Positions 16,835-26,355 of a stretch of 64,000 nucleotides of DNA are shown here, piece by piece. Numbering within the stretch: position 1 is the first letter of the stretch; every line of letters starts with the position of its first letter. The DNA comes from Sphingopyxis sp. Lineage in GTDB: Bacteria; Pseudomonadota; Alphaproteobacteria; Sphingomonadales; Sphingomonadaceae. The position numbers and the translations under genes were made by a program. The notes beneath the pieces were generated by a model. That model ran no database searches. It was not told the DNA's origin and saw nothing but the letters and a program-made list of their open reading frames with translations. The stretch is from contig PNNB01000047.1 of assembly GCA_013823985.1 (NCBI GenBank), forward strand, positions 62,001 through 126,000, read 5' to 3'.

Positions 16835-18199
16835 CTATTCAATCCGTGCCCCCTGCCGACGCAATTCCTGTTGCAGCATCGCAACGTCGAGTTCCGCAAA
16901 GCTGCGCCCTGTTTTGACACCGAGTGCTGCGGCGACGCCAGCCCCCTGCCCCGCAACCGCACAGCACATCATGTTGCGGACGGCGGCATGGCTGATTTTG
17001 TCACCGCCAATCGTGCGCCCGGTAACGATTAGGTTCTGCACCTGTTTGGGAAGCATGGAACGGTAAGGTACATGGAAATAGCGACCCGTCGTCGGGAGTA
17101 TCAGATAGCCGTACCCGTCAATGAATTCGGGGAAAATTCCGATGCTATCGCTAAACCGCGCCTCACCTTGCACATCTTCCGCAGTCATATTGTAGGCGGC
17201 ATCAATCTTGCGCGTGTCGCGGATACCCAACGTCATCCCGAAATTGCGGAGCTTTGCATCCTCGCACCCCGGCATGAACGCTTTCAGGGCATTGACCGCG
17301 TGCATCGCCTGTTTTCGCCCTTCAATCTCCCCACGGGTCAGCGCGTCGGGATCGGTCCCGTCGAGATAAAGGTGGCACATATTCAGATATGTCAAATCCC
17401 CCTGATCCGACACGGTCCCCCACGTACCCGCCATCGTTTTCACACTGTCCGGAATAAGCCCTGCCTCAAGCGCTTTTTGAAAGGGCTTGCGCAGGAATGG
17501 CGAGAACATCTCGTCCTCTTTGCCCGACGTCGTCACCTCCCACTCACCCCCTACGGCCCAGTCGCTGTAGGTCTGTGGATCGGATTTGACCGCATCGATG
17601 AAACGGGTTTTGTTCACGCCGCACATCGAAAACATGACGGATACGGACATCATTTCGTCGACAGAATGCTTATGCGTCGGAGCGCCGGCACGATAAGCGA
17701 TATCGGCATCGCCTGTAGCATCCACAACACGCTTGGCCAAAATCGCCTCTCGCCCCGCTTTACTTTCGACGATCACACCCTTGATGGTATCGCCTTCCAT
17801 GATGGGTGCGACAAACAGGCGGTGCAGCATCGGGATTACGCCGGCCTCTTCCACCAATGTATCCGCGACAAATTTAAAGCTTTCGGCATCGAGGCTATGG
17901 CTGATCGATTGCGGTTCGGGCATGGCCGCGCCCATTTGCTTGGCGCGTTCTTCAAATTCGCGGCCGATGCCTTCGCTGTCGATCGTTTGCGGATGGCGGT
18001 ACCACGCGAAGCCTTCAACGCCGACCTGCGTTATGTTGCCGCCGAAACAACCATAGCGTTCAAGCAGAATTGTTTCGACACCGGCCCGCGCCGAAGCCAA
18101 GGCGGCGGCAAGTCCGCCGGGGCCTGACCCAACGACCAGCACATCCGTTTCGCGAATAACGTCAATCTGGCGCGCAGGCTCATAAATGACCTGCCTCAT
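16835..18199 (-). CDS. FAD-dependent oxidoreductase (FAD_oxidored family), function unassigned
   Basis: 454 residues from ATG 18199, whose bases overlap the stop of the BetA-like gene. A classical FAD fold (VLVVGSGPGGLAAALASARAG) is followed by ERYGCFGGNITQVGVEG, typical of the FAD_oxidored Pfam family. The block RVVDATGDADIAYRAGAP is also typical. The C-terminal end has RTIGGDKISHAAVRNMM and AVAGQGAGVAAAL. I cannot assign a substrate. Its place between a GMC dehydrogenase and an MFS carrier, inside an operon for methylated amines, suggests oxidation or desaturation of a pathway intermediate. Confidence 0.82.
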   Translation of the reverse strand: MRQVIYEPARQIDVIRETDVLVVGSGPGGLAAALASARAGVETILLERYGCFGGNITQVGVEGFAWYRHPQTIDSEGIGREFEERAKQMGAAMPEPQSISHSLDAESFKFVADTLVEEAGVIPMLHRLFVAPIMEGDTIKGVIVESKAGREAILAKRVVDATGDADIAYRAGAPTHKHSVDEMMSVSVMFSMCGVNKTRFIDAVKSDPQTYSDWAVGGEWEVTTSGKEDEMFSPFLRKPFQKALEAGLIPDSVKTMAGTWGTVSDQGDLTYLNMCHLYLDGTDPDALTRGEIEGRKQAMHAVNALKAFMPGCEDAKLRNFGMTLGIRDTRKIDAAYNMTAEDVQGEARFSDSIGIFPEFIDGYGYLILPTTGRYFHVPYRSMLPKQVQNLIVTGRTIGGDKISHAAVRNMMCCAVAGQGAGVAAALGVKTGRSFAELDVAMLQQELRRQGARIE

Positions 18200-19863
18200 C
18201 TCTGCGCCGTTTCCCAATTATCAGCGACATAATAGGGGGCGTTCGATGGCGCCAGAAGCGGCTTGCCTAAGATATGATCCGCGCCTTTTTCGCCGATCAT
18301 AATTGTCGGGGCATTCAGATTTCCGGTGGTGATCGACGGCATGACCGAACTGTCGACCACGCGCAGCCCTTCAACACCAATGACCCGCAATTCGCTGTCC
18401 ACGACCGTCATCGGATCGTCTATGCTTCCGATCTTGCACGTCCCACATGGATGATAGCCGCTTTCAATCTTATCCCGGATGAAGGCATCTATTTCATCGT
18501 CCGAAACAACATGTGCACCGGGTGCAATTTCTTCACCGCGAAATGGATCGAACGCAGCTTGAGCGAAAATCTCGCGTGTCAAACGCACACCCGCGCGCAT
18601 TTCGGTCCAGTCATCGGGGTGGCTCATATAGTTGAATCGGATCACCGGCTTGTCCTGCGCATCGTCGGAGCGCAGCGTAACACTTCCCCGGCTTTTGGAC
18701 CGCATAGGGCTGACATGCGCCTGAAAACCATGGCCTTGCACCATGGATTTTCCATCATAGCGTACGGCAAGCGGGAAGAAATGATATTGGATATCGGGAT
18801 ATTTGATGCCGGCCCGACTCCGAATAAATCCGCAGCTTTCAAAATGATTGGTCGCCCCCAATCCCTTGCGGGTCAAAAGCCACTGCGCCCCGATCAGCCC
18901 CTTCGCAAACCAGTTCACATAGGGGTAAAGCGATACCGGCTGTTTACAGGCAATCTGAAAGTAAAACTCCAGATGATCCTGCAAATTCGCCCCGACGCCG
19001 GGGCGGTCGGCCACTATGTCGATGCCATGCCGGCGCAATTCCGCAGATGGTCCTATTCCCGACAGCATCAGCAATTGGGGCGAGTTAATAGGCCCGCCCG
19101 ATAATATGACTTCGCGATCGGCATAGGCGATATGCGTCTGACCGCCCCGTCGATAACGGATGCCAACGGCCTTTCGCCCTTCCATCAAAATCTGTTCGGC
19201 CATGGCGTGGGTCACGACCGTCGCATTGGTCCGTTTCATGGCGGGCCGCAAATAGGCCTTTGCAGCACTGCACCGCGCGCCGTCACGCACGGTCATATCC
19301 ATCCGGCCGAAGCCTTCCTGCTGCTCTCCATTTATATCCGATGTGACCGGATAGCCTGCCTGCGCCGCCGCATTGATCCATGCCTGATAAAGCGGATTAC
19401 GCATCGGCCCATAGCGGGTGTCGAGCGGGCCGTCCCCGCCCCGATAACTGTCACCGCCTTCATCGCGGCGCTCGGCCCGTTTGAAATAAGGGAGAACATT
19501 GGCATAGCCCCAACCCTGCGCGCCTTGGTCCTGCCAAAGTTCGAAATCGAGCGGGTTGCCGCGAACATATACTAAGCCATTGATTGACGACGACCCGCCC
19601 AGTCCTTTGCCACGCGGGGCGTGCATCCGGCGTCCGTTCAAATGGGGCTCCGGCTCGCTTTCATATTGCCAATTATATTTGCGCGTGTTCATCGGGATCG
19701 AAAGCGCACTCGGCATCTGGATAAAGACCGAGCGGTCAGAGCCGCCATATTCCAGTACCAGCACCCGGCTTTGGCCATCGGCGCTCAACCTGTCGGCCAA
19801 CACACATCCCGCCGACCCTGCGCCGACAATGATGAAGTCATAACGCTCAGCCATCGAGAGCAT
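18196..19863 (-). CDS. GMC oxidoreductase, choline dehydrogenase (BetA)-like
   Basis: 555 residues, typical of BetA. The FAD fold is FIIVGAGSAGCVLADRLSA. GMC signature 1 is in RGKGLGGSSSINGLVYVRG, signature 2 in LSGGPINSPQLLMLSGIG. The active-site histidine region is GYHPCGTCKIG and the second active-site block is TTGNLNAPTIMIGEKGAD. BetA oxidises choline to betaine aldehyde and can also go on to glycine betaine. No betB aldehyde dehydrogenase is in the window. ATG 19863 has AAGG about 6 bases upstream; ATG 19854 (MAERYDF) is an alternative. The gene overlaps the BCCT gene by up to 17 bases. Other alcohols (for example betaine-like diols) are possible substrates. Confidence 0.88.
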   Translation of the reverse strand: MLSMAERYDFIIVGAGSAGCVLADRLSADGQSRVLVLEYGGSDRSVFIQMPSALSIPMNTRKYNWQYESEPEPHLNGRRMHAPRGKGLGGSSSINGLVYVRGNPLDFELWQDQGAQGWGYANVLPYFKRAERRDEGGDSYRGGDGPLDTRYGPMRNPLYQAWINAAAQAGYPVTSDINGEQQEGFGRMDMTVRDGARCSAAKAYLRPAMKRTNATVVTHAMAEQILMEGRKAVGIRYRRGGQTHIAYADREVILSGGPINSPQLLMLSGIGPSAELRRHGIDIVADRPGVGANLQDHLEFYFQIACKQPVSLYPYVNWFAKGLIGAQWLLTRKGLGATNHFESCGFIRSRAGIKYPDIQYHFFPLAVRYDGKSMVQGHGFQAHVSPMRSKSRGSVTLRSDDAQDKPVIRFNYMSHPDDWTEMRAGVRLTREIFAQAAFDPFRGEEIAPGAHVVSDDEIDAFIRDKIESGYHPCGTCKIGSIDDPMTVVDSELRVIGVEGLRVVDSSVMPSITTGNLNAPTIMIGEKGADHILGKPLLAPSNAPYYVADNWETAQR

Positions 19864-21445
19864 CGATGCCTTGCTGTCGCGCGGGAAGGCGGTGCAAGGC
19901 GAGCAGGCCCTTCAACGTTCCTGCGCACATCAAGAGCAAGACGCCCGCCAGTGGCAAGCCTGTCGCAATCGCACCAGCTTGCAGCGACGTCAGGCCACCG
20001 CTGAGCAGCAGGACAATGCCGATTCCACCCACGGCAAACAGCCAGATTGTCTTCTGCCGCAATGGCGTGTCGGTGCGGCCGCCGGATGTCATTGTGTCGA
20101 TGACGAGGGTTCCTGAATCCCAACCGGTCACAAAGAAGATCAGGATCAGCGCAATCGCGACGACCGAGGTAAACTGCGCCCATGGCAGCGATGCCAACAG
20201 GACGAAAAGCTGCGTATCCAGCGATGATTTTGTGAGTTCGGCACCGTTCCCCGCGACAATTTGCGCGATGCTGGCATCGCCAAAAATGGTCAACCAGATG
20301 ATGCCCAGCAATGTCGGGGCGATCATGGCCCCTGCAATAAATTCACAGACGGTGCGGCCGAGTGAAATGCGGGCCATGAACATACCGACAAAGGGCGCCC
20401 AGCTGATCCACCAAGCCCAGTAATAGACCGACCAATCATTATAAAAGCCCGTATCGGTTCGCCCGACCGGGTTGGAAAGTGCCGGCAGAAGGCTGAGATA
20501 GGTGAAAATATTGCGCCCCAGATCGGCCAACAACTGCAGCGTCGATCCGGTCGACAGAACGAATACCAGCAACGCAAAGGCGACCCACATATTGACCTCG
20601 CTCAAGATGCGAATGCCCCGGTCGATGCCGCCCCTGACTGACAAAAAGGTCACGGCAGCCATGACGGCAATCAGCATCAATATCGTCGTCGAGGAACTCG
20701 CCACACCGTAGAGGTAACTTATCCCGGCCATTGCCTGTTGCGCACCCAGACCCAAGGAAGTGGCCAGACCGAAAATCGTCGCCAGCACCGCCAATATTTC
20801 GATGACATCCCCGGCCCGGCCCCACACAGCTTTGCCGAAAAGGGGGTAAAATGCGGACCGCATCGAAAGCGGCATCTTGTAGTCGAAACTGAACACGGCC
20901 AGCGCAAGACCGGTGACCGTGAAGATCGCCCACGGGTGAAGTCCCCAGTCGAATATCGTGGCGGCCATTGCAAGACCCCGTGCCGCCGCCGCGTCGCCGA
21001 CTGCACCGCCTAAAGGTGCACCTGATCCTCCCGCCATCGATGTCGTGAAATGGGTAACGGGTTCACCCACGCCGTAGAAGACGAGACCAATGCCCATACC
21101 TGCGCCAAAGAGCATCGCGAACCAGGATAGCCGGGAATAGTCAGGTGTTGCTCCCTTGCCGCCCAGCCGGATATTCCCGAGCGGAGAGAGCGCCACGATC
21201 ACGCAGAACAGCAACAGTAAATTTCCTGCGGACATGAAGAACCAGTCGAAGTGCGCCACGGCGCCGCTGCGCAGGGCCGAGAAAAAATCCGCTGATGCCT
21301 GTGGTGCGACAAGGCTGAATATGATGACGATAAGCGAGATGAAGGCGGTCGGCAGGAACACCGCAGGGTTAATGTGCATACCGAGCCAGTTACGGTTCGA
21401 CTTCCCGTAATCCCCCAGATCAATTGCTTTATCCCAATCCGCCAA
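19847..21445 (-). CDS. BCCT-family betaine/choline/carnitine transporter
   Basis: 532 residues with about twelve transmembrane segments. Hallmarks are GAGMGIGLVFYGVGEPVTHF, the signature FDWGLHPWAIFTVTGLALA, and the tryptophan-rich substrate helix WWISWAPFVGMFMARISLG followed by GRTVCEFIAG. BCCT carriers take up trimethylammonium compounds with Na+ or H+, or by exchange. The start is probably TTG 21445, with AAGGGGGG 4 bases before it; the next in-frame ATG is 22 codons later. It lies 27 bases after soxG of cluster 2 and overlaps the BetA-like gene. It has no long C-terminal osmosensing extension, so it fits nutrient uptake better than osmoregulation. Confidence 0.92.
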   Translation of the reverse strand: MADWDKAIDLGDYGKSNRNWLGMHINPAVFLPTAFISLIVIIFSLVAPQASADFFSALRSGAVAHFDWFFMSAGNLLLLFCVIVALSPLGNIRLGGKGATPDYSRLSWFAMLFGAGMGIGLVFYGVGEPVTHFTTSMAGGSGAPLGGAVGDAAAARGLAMAATIFDWGLHPWAIFTVTGLALAVFSFDYKMPLSMRSAFYPLFGKAVWGRAGDVIEILAVLATIFGLATSLGLGAQQAMAGISYLYGVASSSTTILMLIAVMAAVTFLSVRGGIDRGIRILSEVNMWVAFALLVFVLSTGSTLQLLADLGRNIFTYLSLLPALSNPVGRTDTGFYNDWSVYYWAWWISWAPFVGMFMARISLGRTVCEFIAGAMIAPTLLGIIWLTIFGDASIAQIVAGNGAELTKSSLDTQLFVLLASLPWAQFTSVVAIALILIFFVTGWDSGTLVIDTMTSGGRTDTPLRQKTIWLFAVGGIGIVLLLSGGLTSLQAGAIATGLPLAGVLLLMCAGTLKGLLALHRLPARQQGIDALDG

Positions 21446-21472
21446 TATGCCCCCCTTGATGCCGACCTGATG

Positions 21473-21979
21473 TTAGTGATGCGCCGCGGTCGTCAGTGCG
21501 GTCCACATCCATGGCGCAAAACTGCGCCAGACTTCGACATGGAACCGGTCCTCGGCCAACCGCAGCAGCACAATTTCAACGGTTTCGAAAATAGTCCGTG
21601 TTGCCCGTCCGACTGCAAACCTATCCAGATCAAGCGGGCATCCTGCGTTCAGAATTTCAGCACTACGTGGTCCCTCCACCACCAGACAAATTGCCCGTTC
21701 GCTGATGTCGACAAGCGACACAGGAAGCCCTGCGCCGCCGACGATCTTGGAACCTATTGGCGCGCGCAGCAACCATTCATCGGGACCAAGACACGCAATC
21801 CCCTCTTCCATTGCGCCAATTTTCTTGGGCACCTTGACCCCGAGCAGGGTTTCAAGCGCCTGCGGCTGACGCGCGCGGAGCGAATAGCGCATCATGGGCG
21901 CGGCTAGACTGATGGATATGCCATCTCCGACAAAGGGCGCGGAGGGAACGGGTTCGGCGCGTGTGAGTGCGTCAGACAT
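21473..21979 (-). CDS. soxG: Sarcosine oxidase gamma subunit, cluster 2
   Basis: 168 residues of the SoxG family: GVKVPKKIGAMEEG, LGPDEWLLRAP, VDISERAICLVVEGPRSAEI, GCPLDLDRFAVGRATRT. It ends with FHVEVWRSFAPWMWTAL, the usual SoxG finish. Its start overlaps the stop of soxA by 8 bases. It is better conserved to the family than the cluster 1 copy. That supports cluster 2 as the true sarcosine oxidase and cluster 1 as the diverged set (inference). Confidence 0.9.
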   Translation of the reverse strand: MSDALTRAEPVPSAPFVGDGISISLAAPMMRYSLRARQPQALETLLGVKVPKKIGAMEEGIACLGPDEWLLRAPIGSKIVGGAGLPVSLVDISERAICLVVEGPRSAEILNAGCPLDLDRFAVGRATRTIFETVEIVLLRLAEDRFHVEVWRSFAPWMWTALTTAAHH

Positions 21980-24833
21980 GCAACCGCGCCCCTTCCTGAT
22001 CGTAAAAAACCATGGAACTGATTACCGCTTTATGCGTACCTTCGGGCATTGGAACATATATCGTCTCGCCCTTCATGGCATGACCATTTGCAACGAGCGC
22101 CATGGCAATTGAACGTCCGAGCGTTTCGCTCCAGTAGGAGGAGGTGACATGACCGATCATGGTCATGGGAACAGGCTGGTTAGTATCCGCCACGATCTGC
22201 GCACCCTCTTCCAACACCATTTTCGAGTCTTCCGTCAGCAAACCGACCAACTGTCTGCGTCCGGCAGCAACAATGTCAGGCCGTGCAAGCGAACGCCGCC
22301 CGACAAAGTCCGGCTTTTTCTTGCCGACGGCCCAGTCCAGCCCTGCATCATAGGGTGTGACTGTGCCGTCCGTATCCTGCCCGACAATGATGAAGCCCTT
22401 CTCAGCACGAAGAACATGCATCGTTTCGGTACCGTAGGGTGTAATTCCATATTCCGCACCATCGGCCATCAACCGTTCCCATAGGGCACGGCCATAGGCG
22501 GTAGGTACGTTGATCTCAAAGCCCAGTTCGCCGGTGAAACTTACGCGGAACAGACGTGTGGGAATGCCGCAGATATGTCCCTCGCGGATTGCCATGTGCG
22601 GGAATTCCTCTGCCGACAGGTCGATGCCCTCCACCAATGGTTCCAGCAACTTGCGGGCGTTGGGTCCCTGAAGCGCGACAACGGCATATTGTTCGGTCGT
22701 ACTGGTCAGCCAGACATTCAGGTCAGGCCATTCGGTCTGGAGGTAATCCTCCATCATATTCAGCACCCGCGCCGCACCGCCCGTTGTGGTGGTCAGGTGG
22801 AACCGGTCCGGCGCCAGCCGTGCGGAAACACCATCATCGGTGATGAAGCCATCTTCCTTGAGCAAGAGGCCATAGCGGCAACGCCCCGGCTCCAGTGCTT
22901 TCCACGGATTGGTGTACATGCGGTTCAAAAACTCAGCCGCATCGGGGCCAACAACTTCGATTTTGCCCAACGTCGATGCGTCGAATATGCCGACGCTGCC
23001 TCGCACCGCACGGCATTCGCGATTGACCGCGGCGTGCATGTCTTCCCCGAATTTCGGGAAGTAGCGCGCACGACGCCATTGCGCGACCAGTTCGAAAATC
23101 GCACCATTTTCTTCGGCCCAGCCATCGATATTGGTGGTACGTGTCGCCTGGAACAACGCACCCTTGGCATGGCCCGCCAAGGCTCCAAATGTCTGCGGAG
23201 TATAAGGCGGCCGGAACGTCGTGAGGCCAATGTCGGGCACCGCCTTTGCCAACGCGGTCGAGGCGATTTGCAGACCATTCAGGTTCGACGTTTTGCCCTG
23301 ATCGGTGGCCATGCCGTTGGTCGTGTAGCGCTTGATATGCTCAATCGACCGGAAGCCTTCGCGCACCGCCAGATTAATATCGTTCGCCGTCACATCATTC
23401 TGGAAATCGACAAAGGCCTTGATCCGCGCTTGATCCTTGGGTGTCGGAAGCACGTCAAACACGGCGCCCTTCCCAAAATCCCAATCGCCCGAGCAGGCAC
23501 CGATGCTGCGGCAATTTTCGTTGGGCTGATCGGGAACATAAGCGCCCAGATCATCGCGCCATTTCAGACTGCCCTTGCTGTGCGACCACAGATGGACGCT
23601 CGGAGTCCAGCCACCGGCCATCAGCAGCGCGTCGCAGGAGATAGTGCGGCGAACATCGCTGCCATTGGCGCACATCTCGATTGCAGCGACCTGATGCCGT
23701 CCTTTGACGCCGATGACGCTGTGGCTGAGGTGAACTGCAATGCCCAGCGCAGCCGCTTCGGCCTGCAGGGCTTCATCAATGTCATCGCGTGCATCGATAA
23801 TGGCGGCAATGCCCACACCCGCCTTTTTCAAGGCGAAAACATCATGCCAGCCACTATCGTGCACGGCCATCAAGGCAAGCGATTTGCCGACGGCGACACC
23901 GTAACGATTGGCGAATATGCGGGCCGCCGAAGACAGCATGACGCCGGGCGTATCATTGCCATCGAACACCAACGGCCGCTCAATCGCCCCTTGCGCCAAA
24001 AGCACTTCGCCCGCGCGGATCCGCCACAATTTTTCACGCGGCGCTTGCGAATTTTCGGGCAGATGGTCTGTCAGTCGCTGAACAGCACCGATGAAATTAT
24101 TGTGATAATAGCCAAAGGCCGTTGTGCGCGACAGAATCGTCACATTAGCCGCAGCGTTCAGGGCCTTTACGCTGCGTTCCAGCCAAGCCCACAACGCGGG
24201 ATCGGCTAAGGCCCCGCCACCAACCTCATCCTGTTCGTCAATCAGGATGACGCGCTTGCCCGTGCCCGACGCTTCCAGCGCGGCATCGAGACCGGCGGGT
24301 CCAGCACCCACAATAAGCAGATCGCAATGGGCATAGGTCGCGGCATAGGTGTCCGGATCCACCTCGGTCGGCGCGTCGCCTAGCCCGGCCATTTTGCGGA
24401 TGGCCGGTTCATACAGCCTGTCCCAAAAGGAGCGTGGCCACATGAAGGTCTTGTTGTAGAACCCGGCGGGGAAAAACATGCCCAGCCGGTCATTGATGGC
24501 ACCGAAGTCGGTCTTGAGCGAAGGCCAACGGTTCTGGCTGGTCGCAGTCAGCCCGTCATGGATTTCCACATTGGTCGCGCGCAAATTGGGGGTGAACCGC
24601 CCCGGCCCACGGAGGACCGAAACCAGGGCATTAGGCTCCTCGCTGCCTGCGGCCAACACCCCGCGTGGCCGGTGATATTTGAACGACCGGCCAAAGAGCG
24701 AAATGCCATTGGCCAGCAAGGCCGACGCTAATGTATCGCCAGCAAGGCCCTGATAGCTTTTGCCGTCAAAGGTGAATGATACCGGCTTGTTGCGGTCAAC
24801 CCGGCCACCGGCAGGTAAACGATAGCCGCTCAT
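21972..24833 (-). CDS. soxA: Sarcosine oxidase alpha subunit, cluster 2
   Basis: 953 residues. An N-terminal degenerate Fer2_4 fold (DTLASALLANGISLFGRSFK) leads into a flavoprotein fold (DLLIVGAGPAGLDAALEASG, IDEQDEVGGGALADP). A linker with RSIEHIKRYTTNGMATDQGK follows, then a C-terminal GCV_T folate domain (CRYGLLLKEDGFITDDGVSA, GTETMHVLRAEKGFIIVGQD). It transfers the methyl group removed from sarcosine to tetrahydrofolate. It overlaps soxD by 4 bases and soxG by 8. The two soxA genes share many blocks but differ throughout, so this is not a recent tandem duplication. Confidence 0.95.
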   Translation of the reverse strand: MSGYRLPAGGRVDRNKPVSFTFDGKSYQGLAGDTLASALLANGISLFGRSFKYHRPRGVLAAGSEEPNALVSVLRGPGRFTPNLRATNVEIHDGLTATSQNRWPSLKTDFGAINDRLGMFFPAGFYNKTFMWPRSFWDRLYEPAIRKMAGLGDAPTEVDPDTYAATYAHCDLLIVGAGPAGLDAALEASGTGKRVILIDEQDEVGGGALADPALWAWLERSVKALNAAANVTILSRTTAFGYYHNNFIGAVQRLTDHLPENSQAPREKLWRIRAGEVLLAQGAIERPLVFDGNDTPGVMLSSAARIFANRYGVAVGKSLALMAVHDSGWHDVFALKKAGVGIAAIIDARDDIDEALQAEAAALGIAVHLSHSVIGVKGRHQVAAIEMCANGSDVRRTISCDALLMAGGWTPSVHLWSHSKGSLKWRDDLGAYVPDQPNENCRSIGACSGDWDFGKGAVFDVLPTPKDQARIKAFVDFQNDVTANDINLAVREGFRSIEHIKRYTTNGMATDQGKTSNLNGLQIASTALAKAVPDIGLTTFRPPYTPQTFGALAGHAKGALFQATRTTNIDGWAEENGAIFELVAQWRRARYFPKFGEDMHAAVNRECRAVRGSVGIFDASTLGKIEVVGPDAAEFLNRMYTNPWKALEPGRCRYGLLLKEDGFITDDGVSARLAPDRFHLTTTTGGAARVLNMMEDYLQTEWPDLNVWLTSTTEQYAVVALQGPNARKLLEPLVEGIDLSAEEFPHMAIREGHICGIPTRLFRVSFTGELGFEINVPTAYGRALWERLMADGAEYGITPYGTETMHVLRAEKGFIIVGQDTDGTVTPYDAGLDWAVGKKKPDFVGRRSLARPDIVAAGRRQLVGLLTEDSKMVLEEGAQIVADTNQPVPMTMIGHVTSSYWSETLGRSIAMALVANGHAMKGETIYVPMPEGTHKAVISSMVFYDQEGARLHV

Positions 24834-25102
24834 TTGCGGGGTTCCCCTGCCTTGTAGGTTGTTTCGAATTTATCGGTCACAGTATCCCGCACCGCATTGA
24901 AAAAGCGCCCACAGCCATGGCTGTGCCGCCACCGTTCATGATGACGTCCGCGCGGATTGGCGCGGATGAACAGGAAACGCTCCCATTCTTCGTCGCTATA
25001 ACTGTCGGGATCGACCGGGCGCGCGATATGCGCTTGGCCCGCATAGGCAAATTCGATTTCGGGACGCTTCTCGTCGCAATAAGGACAATGGATCAGGATC
25101 AT
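24830..25102 (-). CDS. soxD: Sarcosine oxidase delta subunit, cluster 2
   Basis: 90 residues. Zinc ligands are visible as LIHCPYCDE (Cys6, Cys9) and WRHSHGCGRF (His60, Cys64). IRANPRG is the family motif. ATG 25102 overlaps the soxB stop by one base, and the gene overlaps soxA by 4 bases. It has the usual spacing between zinc half-sites. Confidence 0.95.
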   Translation of the reverse strand: MILIHCPYCDEKRPEIEFAYAGQAHIARPVDPDSYSDEEWERFLFIRANPRGRHHERWRHSHGCGRFFNAVRDTVTDKFETTYKAGEPRK

Positions 25103-26355
25103 CAGTGTGCCACCGCCGCTGCCGCCGCTTCGTCAATCAATCGGCCATTGCGGAACCGGTCGAGGTTGAAGGGTGCGTTGATCCGGTGGGGTTCGTCCTT
25201 GGCCATCGTATAGGCCAGCAGGTCCCCTGCCCCCGGCGTCGCCTTGAATCCGCCCGTGCCCCATCCGCAATTGACATAAAGGCCCTTGACCGGCGTCTTG
25301 CCCAATATGGGCGAGCGGTCCGGCGTGACGTCGACGATCCCGCCCCATGTCCGTAACATCCGAACGCGTCGGTAGATCGGGAATATCTCGCAAATCGCAG
25401 CCAAAGTGTGCTCGACGATATGCAGCGCGCCACGTTGCGAATAGCTGACATATTGGTCCGTCCCCGCACCAATCACCAACTCGCCCTTGTCCGATTGGCT
25501 CATATATGCATGGACGGTGTTCGACATAACGACGCACGGAAATGTCGGTTTGATCGGTTCGGATACGAGCGCTTGCAGCGGATAGCTTTCGAGCGGGAAA
25601 TCGAGACCTGCCATCTGCATGACGACCGATGTGTTGCCCGCTGCCGACACGCCAACGCGTTTGGACGCAATATAACCGCGCGTCGTTTCCACGCCTTCGA
25701 TCGCGCCGTCCGCCCCACGGCGGATTCCGGTCACCGTGCAATTCTGGATGATATCGACGCCAAGCGCCGCCGCAGCACGCGCATATCCCCACGCCACCGT
25801 ATCGTGCCGCGCCGTTCCACCCCGCCGTTGCAACGCAGCGCCCAGCACCGGATAGCGGGCATCGGCGGCGATATTGAGCGGGGGGCAATAGGCTTTGGCT
25901 TCTTCAGGGGTCAGCCATTCATTATCGACCCCGTTCAGCCGGTTCGCATGGATGTGCCGTTTGAAGCTCTGAATATCATGGACATTATGCGCCAGCATCA
26001 TGACACCGCGCTTTGAATACATGGTGTTGTAATTCAGTTCCTGACTAAGCCCATCCCAGAGCTTGACCGCATGGTCGTATAGATGCGCGCTTTCATCGTA
26101 GAGATAATTGGATCGGATAATGGTTGTGTTGCGCCCGGTATTGCCGCCGCCAATCCAGCCCTTTTCAAGAACCGCCACATTGGTAATGCCATATTTTTTG
26201 GCGAGATAATACGCCGCGCCAAGGCCATGCCCACCGCCGCCGACGATGATCGCATCATAGGACGCCTTAGGTGCGGCATCGGGCCATTGTTCGGGCCAGT
26301 CCTGGTGCGCGCCCAAGGCTTTGGCGAACAGGCTGAGGGCGCTGAAACGGGTCAT
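25102..26355 (-). CDS. soxB: Sarcosine oxidase beta subunit, cluster 2
   Basis: 417 residues with the SoxB hallmarks: IIVGGGGHGLGAAYYLAK, KGWIGGGNTGRNTTIIRSN, GGTARHDTVAWGYARAA and the C-terminal NCGWGTGGFKATPGAGD. This last block differs from the WCYGGFKATPASGW of the cluster 1 copy, a position near the family's C-terminal flavin region. The start overlaps the cupin gene stop (ATGA). It catalyses the oxidative demethylation of sarcosine to glycine together with the A, D and G subunits. Confidence 0.95.
   Translation of the reverse strand: MTRFSALSLFAKALGAHQDWPEQWPDAAPKASYDAIIVGGGGHGLGAAYYLAKKYGITNVAVLEKGWIGGGNTGRNTTIIRSNYLYDESAHLYDHAVKLWDGLSQELNYNTMYSKRGVMMLAHNVHDIQSFKRHIHANRLNGVDNEWLTPEEAKAYCPPLNIAADARYPVLGAALQRRGGTARHDTVAWGYARAAAALGVDIIQNCTVTGIRRGADGAIEGVETTRGYIASKRVGVSAAGNTSVVMQMAGLDFPLESYPLQALVSEPIKPTFPCVVMSNTVHAYMSQSDKGELVIGAGTDQYVSYSQRGALHIVEHTLAAICEIFPIYRRVRMLRTWGGIVDVTPDRSPILGKTPVKGLYVNCGWGTGGFKATPGAGDLLAYTMAKDEPHRINAPFNLDRFRNGRLIDEAAAAAVAH

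Noticed and set aside
17072..18127. 351-codon open frame on the + strand
   Set aside because: Antisense to the FAD-dependent oxidoreductase; no motifs, no ribosome site.
18196..19863. Calling this gene a proven choline dehydrogenase
   Set aside because: The GMC family is broad and no betB is present, so only BetA-like is supported.
22575..24209. Long open frame (544 codons) on the + strand
   Set aside because: It lies wholly antisense to soxA of cluster 2, has no family resemblance, and reflects the high-GC codon pattern of the real gene.
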